Shown: positions 33,118-44,515 of the stretch, piece by piece
Position numbering within the stretch: the stretch's first letter is position 1
Layout of the letters: each line of letters starts with the position of its first letter
Assembly: GCA_037176885.1 (NCBI GenBank)
Contig: JAWWNJ010000007.1
Location: 1,054,001 to 1,118,000, forward strand
Direction of reading: 5' to 3'
Source: Favolaschia claudopus
Taxonomy: Eukaryota; Basidiomycota; Agaricomycetes; Agaricales; Mycenaceae
Length of the DNA stretch: 64,000 nt
Translations under genes and position numbers: made by a program
The notes under the pieces: model-generated
Told to the model about the DNA's origin: nothing
The model's database searches: none
The model's input: the letters and a program-made list of their open reading frames with translations, nothing else

Positions 33118-33344
33118 CACAACGTAGGCATTGTGCAGCTCGAGAATTTGTGATCCAGTGAGGGCTACGTTCTTCAAGTTGAGTGGCAAGTCGAAGAGTC
33201 AAGATGTTGTGAGATTGAAAACCGGCTGGGAACCACAGCTAACTCGGAATCGGCGCAGGTTCACAAATGAGAGACACTGGAGCTTTGGAGGATACGCCGT
33301 ACATCCAGGAGAGGAATTCGACGCTTCACGACGTAGGCATCGTG
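33118..33344. promoter_or_regulatory. Palindrome motifs between tandem pair members (2 copies)
   Basis: Copies at 33118-33135 (CACAACGTAGGCATTGTG) and 33327-33344 (CACGACGTAGGCATCGTG) lie upstream of member A and downstream of member B. Confidence 0.6.
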
Positions 33345-33545
33345 CAGCGTCAGTCGTGGTCGCAGTCCGAGTTTGGAAGTGCATCGCCACAGAACCCCCT
33401 CAAGCTTGGCATGGCCGGAATATTTATTTTGGCTTGCGTCAACAGAACACGGTGACATTGGGATGGTCAACCAGGATAGAGAGAACAGAGTGCTATATTG
33501 ATATTATAGGGTATACAGAGATAGAACTACGTAAATACGATAATA

Positions 33546-34349
33546 TCACTTCTTCGTCCCGTTCTTGGCCCTCGACTGGCGTCCCCCCAAGGTCGACTTT
33601 TCCAGCGAACGCATCGCATCCTTCTTCCTCTTCAGAAGATCGGTAGTGAATCCTTGTAGAGCCCAATCTTGTTCATAGTAATTCAGGTTTGGAAATTGGG
33701 TGTACATCTATTCAAGTCAGACCGGTCGGCGAGAAGAGAGCATGAACAACGTACCTTCGCTTTGAAGCCATCCATCGCACCCGGATCTTGCTTGGTAAAG
33801 GGTTTTGACATGTCCAAGAAGTCAGGAGCAACGACTGCAAAAGCTGCCTAAAAATCATTAGTGTACAGCAGAATGAACGATGCATAAAGATCCAACCTTT
33901 ATCTCGTCGTACTTTCGGCGTGACAAATGCTCGGCAAGTTTTAACACATATTCCTTCTGAGCTCCGTTGGGTCTGGCCACCATCAGGTGAGTAGCAGTAG
34001 TGAGAGGTGCCTCAGGCGACGGAGGATACTGGTGACTGGCTTGCTCTGGGAGGGGAATCTGGGGAGGGGAGGAGTGTCGAAGGTCGTGTTGGGAGGTGTG
34101 TGGACGCGACGAATAAGGAGTGTTCGCGCGGGACCCGTGGCGGGAGGTACGCTCAGGCATCTGCATTCGAGGTACAGGGCATTCGAAATCAAGAACAATG
34201 TTCGTGCTCGCGTAGACTGCTTCGAAAACGGGGAGAGGGAAATCCGTGTCCTTGAGCAGGACAGGAAGAGGAGGAGGATAGACGTCGTCTTCATGGAACA
34301 CCTTCGTCTTCGTGAGGAAGCGCGCAACGACAGGGGTAAGAGCAGGCAT
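33546..34349 (-). CDS. Unknown protein, tandem pair member B (transposon cargo)
   Basis: Exons 34349-33897, 33847-33755 and 33707-33546 give 235 aa from MPALTPVVARF. It shares FLTKTKVFHEDDVYPPPLPV, AAFAVVAPDFLDMSKPFTKQD and EQDWALQGFTTDLLKRKKD with member A. The middle is Pro/Ser/His-rich and shorter. The C-terminus is basic (RQSRAKNGTKK). Function unknown; probably soluble and possibly nucleic-acid binding. It is divergent from the WD40 gene, with about 510 bp between the starts. Confidence 0.72.
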
Positions 34350-34558
34350 CAAGAATCTCGAAAAGCAGTCGAGCTACGCGCAGATAAGTAACCCAGAAAC
34401 AATCAATCCGGCACACTCCTGTCGATTTCTATTGTCTTTGCCTGTCTGTGCATCCCCGAATGAGCGAAGCTTTGCTGGTGCTCGCAAACCACTTGATAAA
34501 GTTGGAGCGCCCTTCCTGAAGCATAACAGGCCAGGGTAAGCGTGAAAGAAAGTTCTGT

Positions 34559-34575
34559 CCGACGTAGGCATCGTG
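34559..34575. promoter_or_regulatory. Palindrome motif in the divergent promoter gap (1 copy)
   Basis: CCGACGTAGGCATCGTG lies between the divergently transcribed member B and WD40 genes, a position suited to a shared regulatory site. Confidence 0.6.
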
Positions 34576-34862
34576 CATGAACGGGAAGACGAAGAGGAAA
34601 CGCGTCAAATTTGCCATCAAACGCGAACACGGTCAGCTGGCGCCATGCTCCTTTCGGCAAGTGCAGATTATTGTTTCACGGACTGTGCTGCTGGTACCTC
34701 GAAGTTCCGATTTCTCACAGAATGCTCATGGCCGAAGGATTGATGGATCTACGCGCAACCGCTTCCAGACAATTGGAAGCGGCATCTTATTGTTTCTAAA
34801 TGATGTAGGATGAGATATATGTATTACTCGTCATTGCCGTTCACGCAAATACGCTGTACCCA

Positions 34863-36257
34863 ATGTTCGCCTCGAGCTCGTCCTCATCCTCATCTTCAAC
34901 TGCTCCAGTCCAGACCCAATATGTGCCCCACTTCACCCTGAACGGTATCAACCACGCAATCAACTCTCTCAAAGTCACAGAGGATGGGTCACTATTGGCC
35001 GCAGGCGGTGCGTATAGTCTCCAACTCGAGCTTCACTTCCTATGTCTCACGATGATCAGGCACGAACGGTGTGTTCATATACGACCTCAGGACGAAGACC
35101 GTGCTGCCAGACCGTCCTTCGGGCCCGAGCGACCGCGGCGCGACCACTACGATGATTTGGGCGCGAAGGGAAGATCTACTGGGGGAGATACTGGTTTTCG
35201 GGACCCAGAGTGGAAGGGTTTTCTGTTGGATGCAAATCCCCAACACCAACGTGAGTTCTGCACCCTACTGCCCCATGTATTGTTAGTGAAAGAATACCAG
35301 GAATTCAAAGAGATGCCGGCCATCTTCGTCGACCATCGAAGTGAAATAATGGGCCTCGCATTCGACCCGTCTACGAATCACCTCGCAATCTGCACGCGCA
35401 GGGGTGTGGTTGAAGTCCTTGATATGGATAGTAACATGCGTGGGGTTAGCGTCTTCAAGATGGTCGTAGACGGCATTACGCCGATCGATATCTTTTTCAG
35501 CGGCGAGCTCACGCGCCAAGAAATCTTGTTATTCTCGACAAGGAGACTGTGAGTTCTCATTTTTCATCCATAGGCTACGACCAAGAGTTATTTGCTAGGG
35601 TGAAACTCGACCCCAGCAGTGGAGCTGTATTGAGTGCGTCGGATTTAGGGAGCCCGGTGTAAGGTCGCATTCATAGTCCCTCGGATGTTGGCGCTAACAC
35701 GAGAAACAGCGGCTCGGCCGACTTTAATGAGCGTCGAGGAATGTTTTGCATCGACGATCTGCATCAAGGACCAGCGCTTTTCAAGGCGGATTTAGATGCA
35801 CGAGTGAAAACATGGAAGATCGAGGAGACTCCCGGGGTACAGCCGCGCACACGTCAGGTCTGCTTCGGCGAAAACGCATCTTGTGTCGTTTCCGGAAGCA
35901 GCCGTGGGGTAGTCTACGTTTTTCCAAGACGTATGGGGGCACCAGTCGATAAGTTGCGGTTCCCTTCGCAGTGGGTCCAAACAGTGACGGTGAGTCCCCT
36001 TCCCGCATCCCCTCCCAGCATTTAACAAAGCATAGGAGGCACATATTGACGGCGCTTCGATGATCTTCGCAGCCGGATCGCAGGGTCCAGGAGAGAATTG
36101 CATCATGGTCTGGAGGAAAAGGTCAACGATCTCAGAACCTCAGACCGCCGGAGTCACATTTACCCTGCTGCATGTAGTGGTGAGCGTTACAATAATTGGG
36201 CTGTTGATTATCGTGAAGGCCAAGCTTGATGTATTCAAACTCCAAAGTGTTCTGTAG
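34863..36257 (+). CDS. WD40-repeat protein with C-terminal membrane segment (transposon cargo)
   Basis: Six exons, 34863-35007, 35060-35250, 35301-35548, 35599-35658, 35710-35989 and 36036-36257, give 381 aa. WD-like blades can be seen at INSLKVTEDGSLLAAGGTNG, IMGLAFDPSTNHLAICTRRGVVEVLD and RQVCFGENASCVVSGSSRGVVYVF, followed by DGASMIFAAGSQGPGENCIMVW. The start is a Ser-rich tract. The C-terminus ends in one hydrophobic helix (TFTLLHVVVSVTIIGLLIIV), so the protein may be anchored in a membrane. WD40 proteins act as scaffolds. It precedes the transposase gene in the same direction (gap 692 bp), which suggests a role in the transposon's life cycle. Confidence 0.75.
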
Positions 36258-36378
36258 AGGTATCGTCAGACTTGTAACTGAACCGAAATTTCGAAAGCGT
36301 ACTTTGCATCTTTAAGAATAATATGTATCGAAGAGCATTCTGAGGAAGATCCATAGTTAATTGAGAGCTCTGCATGTG

Positions 36379-36635
36379 CACAACGTAGGCATTGAGCAGC
36401 ACCCAGCTGATTGGCGGGCGTAAATTATGAAGTTAGAGCAAGAGCAAGACATCTATGCAACGTAGGCGTAGCATAGACTAGGTAGCTGGAGTCATTGCTG
36501 CACGACGTACGCGTCGTACAGCAGATCGTGAACTTGGTGGAAGCGAGACGCGGACCGCGGGAGAAAGCTGTGGCAGTGTTGATGCGACTCCCAATCTCGC
36601 GACTCAGTCACCGCTTGCACGACGCCTACGTCGTG
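36379..36635. promoter_or_regulatory. Palindrome cluster upstream of the transposase (4 copies)
   Basis: Copies at 36379-36396, 36454-36475 (variant TATGCAACGTAGGCGTAGCATA), 36501-36518 and 36618-36635. This is the densest cluster, lying between the WD40 gene and the transposase start at 36950. Confidence 0.62.
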
Positions 36636-36949
36636 GAGCGTCTCTGTCGCGCCGTATACTCCGGCATCCCCCTGGCGCTCGCTCGCTCTCTCTTCCTCGT
36701 CTGCTGCATTGTCGCCCTTGTGCCTTGCGGAGATTCCGGTCGCTTGTCCCTCTAAGCGAGCCTCTAGCGAATCCTCCTTGTATTTAATCGCATTTGCAAC
36801 AAGGCCACTACCGTTCTCAGTACAATGGATACAGCATTGAAAAGGCAGTCGTATGACAGCCTCTTGCCCGCGTCTTCTCAGTTGTTTGCGCCGAGAAGAA
36901 AGCACGCTCTCTCCTGATTCTACTGTGTCTTCGGTGCTTCACCGTCGAG

Positions 36950-39900
36950 ATGGCGAGAAAGAAGGACTATACCTGTCACTGCGCTCTCCGTCCTCTTCCG
37001 CATAAAGTACTGCTCTCTGAGCAAGATATACACGAGGAACAGCTCCGTCTTCTGGAACGAAATACCACCCAACCTGTAAACCATACGAACGATGAGGTCA
37101 GTAATCTTTTGCCTCGTGGTACGCCCTTCTAAAGAAAGGCTTTGTGCAGATCGAGCAACTTGGGAGCCATCTCGCAACTCTCACCATCGCACACCCAAGC
37201 GTCAGTTCCCTTGTGCAATCCCCTGACCACGATCAGGCAGAGGTACATTCCTCTATCCATCTTTCCCTTGCTTCGTTCTAACGAATCACCGCAGATTCAG
37301 AAACTCGCCAGCTATATAACGGCCCTCACCATCACTGACGATGGCCCTGATCTCGCTCGCCAGCCGTCCAAGCTCTTCGTCTCCCGGAACGACTTCCAGG
37401 AGAACCACGTACATATCCCTACCCTCGATGCTGAGAACGTGGACATGGACGCTGCTTTCAGTGGTGTCACAGCTTTCTTGACTGCATCCCCGCCAGCCGG
37501 GTTCACTTGGCGTGATAGCAAGGCGACCAACCTTGTCTCTGCCATTGAGAAGCACCTTCGCGACGCCGAGGCTGCTCTTACTGTTCCCCCCGAGTATAAC
37601 GAAACGGATCTGGCTTCGGTGGTCCAAATGCACCAGCAATTGCAAACGGCGTCTGATATCTTTCACAAGGCCAAAACGGCGCTGGAAAATATCAAGAGGG
37701 TGTCAACTGCCGCTGCTGACGCTGCGCTTGGGGATCTGCGCGAAAAGATCAAACATTTTGAAGGGGAATTGAAAGCTGTAGATGCCAGGATTACATCTAT
37801 TGGCGCTATCCTACCACCACTTGTGCATGATTCTTGTGAGTTTTCCTTTCTTTTCGCTCATTGACTGGGTACTAATTGTGCATCCACAGCTCATATTATG
37901 GATACTCCTATGCAGGACATGACTGTAATCGCCCAGCTGCTAATCCTACTTGGTCTCATCTGTCATGTCATCATTCGTGTCGCCGATAAACCTTGCAATT
38001 TTATCATTAAACTCGTCACGTTGATAATCAAAGAGACGATGAAGCTCCATTCGCAGCAAGGTCCCGACGAGTCGGAGCAATATGATGCAAAGCAAAAGAA
38101 CGTCCTCGAGCAGTTACCGTCCAGCTTATACGTTGCTCTTCAATCTTTCAAGATTGACGCAAAGACCACCATGTTTGCCGTCTGTCCGTCTTGCCATTGG
38201 ACACATAAGCCGCTCAATCCAGATTCCGCGTTCCCCGAATATCCCGCCCGATGCGTCAATCGCGTTGTAGAGGCAGACGGCGCCAGAATTTGTGACGAAG
38301 AGCTTTTGGAGCTGCGTAATGGAAAGTTACGCCCGGTCAGAACATTTCTGTTTCCCTCATTCCACGATCACCTGGCAATGGTCCTGTCAGACCCTGAAAT
38401 CGAGAAAATTTTGGATACGGCATGCGACGATGCTTTTGCCGCCAGAGGCGAAAAGCCTTCTTCTGTCACCAATATCTTTCAGGCGGAATTCATGAACGAG
38501 TTCGAGGGGCCAACTCCAGGGAAACTCTTCATCGACAGACGAGGTCGCCTGAGGGTACCGTGCTCTATCCACCTCGATTTCTTCCAGCCGCATGGTGTGG
38601 GACCCCGCTCAAACTCCGACAAACTTGGCTGCCTCTCAGTAGCAATTGTCGGGCTTACTGAGCTCATTCGATATAAGCCCGAGTATATCTACACCAGCCT
38701 CATATGCGGGCCTGGCGGACCAAAGGGCGTGGAAGTCAACGGCTATCTGAATCCTATCATTGACGAAGCCGTCGTTGCTTGGGAACGAGGCATACACATA
38801 TCATCCACAGGCGGTTCACCTCTCTCCGGTCGCCAGACTGAATTTGCCTTTGTCATATCTGTTAATGATTTGCCCGCCGCTCGCCAAGTTTCTGGCATGG
38901 CCGGGGTTACTTCAGAGTGCTATTGCACCGTGTGTAACTGCCGTGGACTACATACACTGTATCGAACCGACTTTGAGCACCCCGACTGGCGTCCGCGCGA
39001 TGTTAACGAGCTACGAAAGCAAGCCGAAGCTTGGCGGGATGCCGATACTCTTAAAGAGCGCAACCGCCTCTTTGAACAACACGGCATGCGTTGGTCAGAG
39101 TTTTGGAGACTACCATACTGGAATCCTAGTCGGATGCTCGTCATTGACGCCATGCACTGTATCCTCGAAGGTCTGGTGCACTATCACTGCCGGCATGTGC
39201 TGCAAATCGACGCAGAGGTTGCTCGATCGACTGAGAAGCCGGACCTCGCCTTTTCATTTCCTTGGCCAGAGTATGAACCACTCAAAGTCCCACTTGTTGC
39301 AAAACTCAAAGAAGAAGACCTCAAGCAGATCCCTGCCGTTCAAAAGAAACTCGAGTCGGCGCTGGATTGCGAGGGTGGAATTACCACGGAGCATTTGAAG
39401 ACGAATCTCACCAGTAGAACCGTCCCTATCGTCGCTTTTCTGTGCTGGTCGTTGCAGGTCATGCCAAAGGAGCCTGGTACCGGGTTAAAAGGCAAAATAA
39501 TCAAAGCCGATTATGTCCAGAGCTTGATTACATGGGTAAGTGTGACATGCGCTCGATGCACCCCGTTCACTAACGATCATGTTGGTAGCGAAAACTCAAT
39601 CCAATGAAAGCTCCAGATAATCAGTACCGAAGACTCAATCCAACGAAAACTGCAGATCATCACCGACCGAAGACCATCCAACTTTCCGATATCAAATTCA
39701 TCCAAAAGGTCATTGCGGAAATAGACCTGCCCTCTTGGCTTGATTCTGTGCCCAAGAATTTCGGGGAGGCGGCTGCTGGACAGGTCAAAGCAAACGAGTG
39801 GAAAAACATGGGAACAATCATCCTCCCTCTTGCCCTCGTGCTCTTATGGGGCGAGATGACGGGGCCTCATGCTGACCATTTCTACCGCATCCTGGTTCAT

Positions 39901-40803
39901 ACCATGGCTCTGTTCCAAGCCACGATGATCGTCTGTCGCTATAGCACCGATCTCGAGAGCGCTACCGACTACCGTAACCTGCTCAAGCAGTGGGTTGATG
40001 ATCTGCATTCGATCCACCCTCACACGAAGCAGCAGAAGAAACGAAACGTGCATGTCGCCTTTCACATCTATGATTTTCTTCGGTTGTTTGGGCCGATTGT
40101 CTCGTGGTGGTGCTTTCCATTCGAGCGTTTGATTGGCATCCTGCAAAAGATCAAGCACAACGACCACATTGGAGGTAAGTTTCTTACTCTCCTGTTCGGC
40201 TATTTAATGAAGAGTTGCAGGCGAAATGGAACACACTATGCTGAGATCTTTCATGCGTGGTGCCAGCATTCGCAGGTGGCTTGCGCGCAAGGACTGTCCC
40301 CCAGTGATACGCGAAGTAAAGCGCATCTTTGATCTGGCTTTCACATCCAAGACTGTCCGAGAGCTGGACGACACATTTCCCGGGAACGATCGCGAGAAGG
40401 CCCACTTCACCTACGACGGAGTGAACTTTTCTCGAGCCTCCACGCATGTAGGCAACAGCATGATTATCTACCGGCCGTCCGGAGAGGATCTTACTGTTGC
40501 GGGGAGCATAGAGAAAATCGAAGTCGTGAATAATAAGGTCACCTTCGTCGTTCGGCGTCAGGAGCCTCTACCTGCTGGCCAGACTGATCCCTTCCTTCCA
40601 TTCCCTCACTTCCTGGCAAGAATGTATTCTTCGAAAATGTCGACGGCCATTCCTGACCGCATCAACCCGAGTCAAGTGGTGTCTCATTGCGCAAGGTTTG
40701 ACTGCTCGGACGGTCGCGCTGTGATCTTGAATCTTTCGAGGGTATGTACATTTTCTGATGTATCTAACATTCGCAAGCTGACTTTGCTCATTTCCAGGAC
40801 TAA
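36950..40803 (+). CDS. Tnp2-type CACTA (EnSpm) transposase, intact
   Basis: Seven exons, 36950-37096, 37150-37242, 37295-37835, 37890-39535, 39589-40174, 40221-40741 and 40798-40803, give 1179 aa with all phases consistent. The core matches Tnp2-like transposases: CSIHLDFFQPHG (first catalytic Asp, about D490), a CYCTVCNC cysteine pair (about 603-611), then GMRWSEFWRLPYWNPSRMLV and VIDAMHCILEGLVHYH (second Asp, about D680). WWCFPFERLIGILQK carries the Glu (about E988), and EHTMLRSFMRGASIRRWL follows. An N-terminal region with TCHCALRPLP and a coiled coil precedes. The last exon holds only Asp and the stop. It would cut and rejoin the CACACCG ends in the nucleus. The fungal Plavaka group is a close alternative label, but the usual N-terminal C2H2 finger is absent. 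Confidence 0.9.
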
Positions 40804-41041
40804 TCAGCTACATTCTAGTACACAAACACGACTGTACAGTTTCGGTATAAAACTTTTTTGATACGCAATATTCGGGAGATGTCCCATGTCGACACAGCTG
40901 AGCGAGGTGGGGTGCAGATATTGGACAGTATGTAGTCATGATCTTGTTTTGTATCTAAATTGAGTAGCTACTATCCTGGAGTGAGCTGTTTTTTACGCAC
41001 AACAAACAATGTATATTTTTTTTTCATGGCTAAAAAATTGT

Positions 41042-41430
41042 GACGTGCCTTCCAATTTAGGTTAGCTTACATAACAATTCATATACCCTTTCCTCCTGCA
41101 GTCATGCTCGAGGTCGCACAATGCCTACGTTGTGGACCTCAGCAGGATCTCAGAATCATTTCATACTGCTATACGATGCATTCGTCGTGCTAGCTTGACC
41201 CTCCTTCACTTCGCTATAGGCTGGTGCCACCACCCAACACTTGAGATTGCCCTGCGGAAACTTGCCAAGCTCGCAACCGACTTGTTCTTCTACTATGTAT
41301 GGACTGTACTGGAAGTATGTCTACATCTTTTGTGCACTCGGACGAGAATTTTAACTCACTAGCAGTGTTTGCTCTATCCATTTGGGATTTCCCAAGCACA
41401 TCGTCTTCGTGCTGCAGCAAGAAGTGGACT
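41042..41430 (-). repeat. Inner inverted block, right
   Basis: This is the inverted counterpart of 23840-24226. The similarity includes TTCCAATTTAGGTTAGCTTA, two palindromes and an outward-reading exon remnant with intron GTATGTCTACA...CACTAG. It marks the inner end of the right arm. Confidence 0.65.
41117..41189. promoter_or_regulatory. Palindrome motifs, right inner edge (2 copies)
   Basis: Copies at 41117-41134 (CACAATGCCTACGTTGTG) and 41172-41189 mirror those at 24135 and 24080. Confidence 0.6.
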
Positions 41431-43189
41431 TTGGTCCTCGAGCTATTCACTATTCACTTGAAAAAACTTCGATTGTGAGTTTGTTTCTTTGTAATCTCTC
41501 TTCATCTCACTAACCGAGCGTCAGCGAGAACCAAAAACAGGAGCCGGAGGAGAGATGGAGACGGTTAGAGACGTACTTCCCGCCATCGACGACTTCCGCC
41601 TCTCTACCGTCGTGTTCGGCTACGCCATCAACATCGACACACTGCGAAAACATTCCCGTATTCAAAACCGTATGTCCCTCATCTATCTATCCCTCAATAC
41701 ATCACCAATTCTGAACTCCACTCAAGGGCATCATGGCCTAAGCCTCCCGGGTTTCATCAGCCTCGGCCGAGCAGCGAACAACATTTTAGTTAGCGCCGCC
41801 CTGGAATTCCTTCCTTCTTCGAATTCCTCACACACCGGCGGCACCTCGGGTAACGAAAGCAATACAGCTGTGGCTTATGAGTTAGCTTGCGCCGGGGGAT
41901 TTCAATGCCAACGGCACCTCGTTTCCACCCGATATCACGAGGATGTGATGCGAGAACGGTGGCATGGTGTCGTCCGTGAATGTCGACATCCGGATGGTGC
42001 AGTCGCCTGCAGAGGATTTCGTGGATGAGGGGGAGTGGTTGAGACTGGGCGTCGGGGGGATGGGCTGGGATATTGCTGGCTGGAATACGTCGAAACAGGC
42101 AAACATGGCGACACCGCATACGAAAAATGTTTACTAGCGCAAGCCCAGTACCAAGCATGTTTACTGACTGCAATGAACTCCAGCGAATCATATGATCTTG
42201 CTGAGCCATTTGGGAATGACAATGACAACCGGTCCTCTTAGCCAATCCGGGTCGACTCGCAGTGGAGTGGTCAGGGATCGCTCAAGCGATTCTTCTCTCA
42301 AAGTGTCGGAGGCCATCTCCGCAATCCGCGCGTCAATGCAGTCGTAGAGGCAGGGGAGCTGGCGATAGCTGTCGCAACGAACGCAAGAGTAGGGACAGGC
42401 GAAGACGCTGCACTGGACGGAGAGGTCGTGGGCGCATTGCCAGAAAAGCCAATCGGGGGATTCACGGAGGGCACACTCACAGCGGCCAATCTCTCTAGCC
42501 GGTAGACCAGAAAGTTTTGCCCAAGCGCGATTCGAATAACACTTGTCCTGTGTGAATTTGGACGCAAGGATGAGAGAGTCTAGGGAAAAGAGAGCATTTC
42601 AGTTCATGAAAGCATACTTAATGCATCGCACGTACCACACCACCGAGATTAGCGGGTGCAGCCAAAGGCGCCAAGGTCGGAGGGCTCTTGTTGGTGGAAC
42701 TGGGATCGAGGCATTGAAGTCGTTGGTATCGAATTATCTGACGGGTGGGGGCGGTGGCGGGGGAGCTTTTCCGTACCGGTGGTCATGTCCTCGCCCTACT
42801 ACTCCCTCGCCCCACCCGCACTCGTTCCCCCTGTGGACTATTGCTCTCTTCTGTCCCTCGGCAACGTACAAGGCCGTATCTCCCATCTCGCCTACGTCGA
42901 TTTCGTTGTCACGCTCGGATGAGATGTATGTATCCGAGTATCAGGTACGTTTGCCTTGTCGCTTAACTTTTGTTCTTTTGAGTATTCGCTAACACCCCTG
43001 TTTCAGCTCGCACGACGCCGGCTTCTGTGCAAGTCCGCACCGCCATCGGCGACGGGAGTGGCCAAGGCGTTGTCGACTCTGGCTCCGCGCTGCCTTAACC
43101 GCCCGCGACGTCGGTGGGCGCGGGGATGTTCACGTTCCGCCCGAAGCCTGGTGCGCGTAGCGTTGAGCGTTTAACGTATTTCGATGAGC
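41431..43189. other. Right arm filler, no intact gene
   Basis: Splice-like fragments are present, for example an open stretch from 41555 ending near GTATGTCCC and another from 42785. None shows a recognisable domain or a complete structure. There is no visible similarity to the matching stretch of the left arm. Confidence 0.4.
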
Positions 43190-44515
43190 CGCCGCCGAGG
43201 TGAGTTAGTTGTATCGTCTCGTCCCGAGTACGTTCGTAGTGTTAACTGTGTTTTGTCTTATTCAGCTTCGCAGATGCCGAGGCCCACAAGCACGCTTACT
43301 ATCGCGCTGTTCGGAGCAAGGAAGGCGGAATCATCGTGTTCTCCACTTCACCTCCACTCCCCAATGCACCGGCTCTCTCGCTCTGCCCTTGCGCGCGGTA
43401 TCGCCAGAAACGCGTGTGTACCGACGACCCATTATGGCTGCTCAATACGTTGCCTCGATACCTCCCGAATCCCGACTGGTAGGCAACAGCAGCCAATGGC
43501 GCGGCCGCCGAAGCGCCCCAGTTCACAGCAGGCGCGACAGCGAGGGTCAAACATCCGGCAGTATTCAGATGAGGCACAGACGAGGATAGAAGAGGAGGGT
43601 ATACCACTCGTAGTGCGTCTTCCTTGTTTCCATTTTCATTCAAATTTCACTAACGTCCCAAGAACTCCGGACCCACAACAGCCAGCCTTCTCGCCTACGC
43701 AAACTGGCGCTCTCCCTCTGTCATCCTACCTGGCTGGTCCTCCAACTGGCAGAGTTGGGACTGCCTCCTCACCCTCTTCGCCTTCTCCCCGTACTTCCTC
43801 CGCCTCCCCCAAATCGAAATGCTCGTCAACGTCAAATTCGGCATCCCCGGCGAAGCCAAACCCATCATGTACTCCGACGCGCGCCAATCCGTCCTGTTCT
43901 CCACGCTAGTGCCGCCCGACCCGGAACTGCCCGGGAGCGACGGCGCAGGGTACGTTTTCCTGCTCAACTGCAAGACGTTTGAGATTTGGACGTACGATCC
44001 GGAGAGGGGGGAGAACGCGCCGGATACGATTGAGGAGCTGGTGTTGCCGGTGGGGGCGGCGCCGACGCCGGAGGGCGTGCCCATCAAGAAGCTCGACCCT
44101 GGAGCCGAAGGCGAGGCCGCGCTGAAACGCATTCTGGATCGCGGTCCCACCGTCATCTCCCTCCTCGAGGACGAGTTCCTCGGCTATGCACCGTGCGCGA
44201 CGGAGCGCGACGAGGAGCTGGTCGACACGAACAAGGCGGCGGCGAAGCATAAGGAGAAGTTCGCGGAGGCGATACGGGATTTGCGGGAGTATGTCAGGGA
44301 GACGGAGGTCGAGCTTGGGAAGGACGTGATGGAGTTGAAGGAGTTGAGGGAGACGGGGTCGACGAAGTGGGAGGAGGAGAAGGAATTCAGGTTGGATGAG
44401 GAGGCACATATGCAGATGCGCGCGGCGTTTGGAGGAGACGAAGGAGAAGTTGGAGGATTGGGAGAGGTTGTGGACGGAGTCGTATGGGCCTTGGGTCGAC
44501 GTAGATTTCAAGTAG
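43190..44515 (+). pseudogene. Unknown protein gene, probably frameshifted
   Basis: Exon-like pieces lie at about 43265-43615 (QYSDEAQTRIEEEGIPLV). A long exon from about 43681 begins ASLLAYANWRSPSVILPGWS, then NWQSWDCLLTLFAFSPYFLR, then MLVNVKFGIPGEAKPIMYSD. It encodes a globular domain and a long charged helix (KHKEKFAEAIRDLREYVRET). Near 44420 the frame breaks: the natural ending ETKEKLEDWERLWTESYGPW with stop at 44513 lies in another frame. The upstream intron phases also do not all agree. I do not recognise the family. It lies inside the right arm of the transposon. Confidence 0.45.

Noticed and set aside
36950..40803. KDZ or Plavaka transposase
   Set aside because: The 'DAMH...GL' and 'FPFER' motifs and the CAC-type ends fit Tnp2/CACTA. 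No KDZ cysteine clusters and no N-terminal Plavaka C2H2 finger were seen.
24079..41189. CRISPR-like repeat array
   Set aside because: The repeats are irregularly spaced by hundreds to thousands of bases, in both orientations, in a eukaryote with no cas genes.
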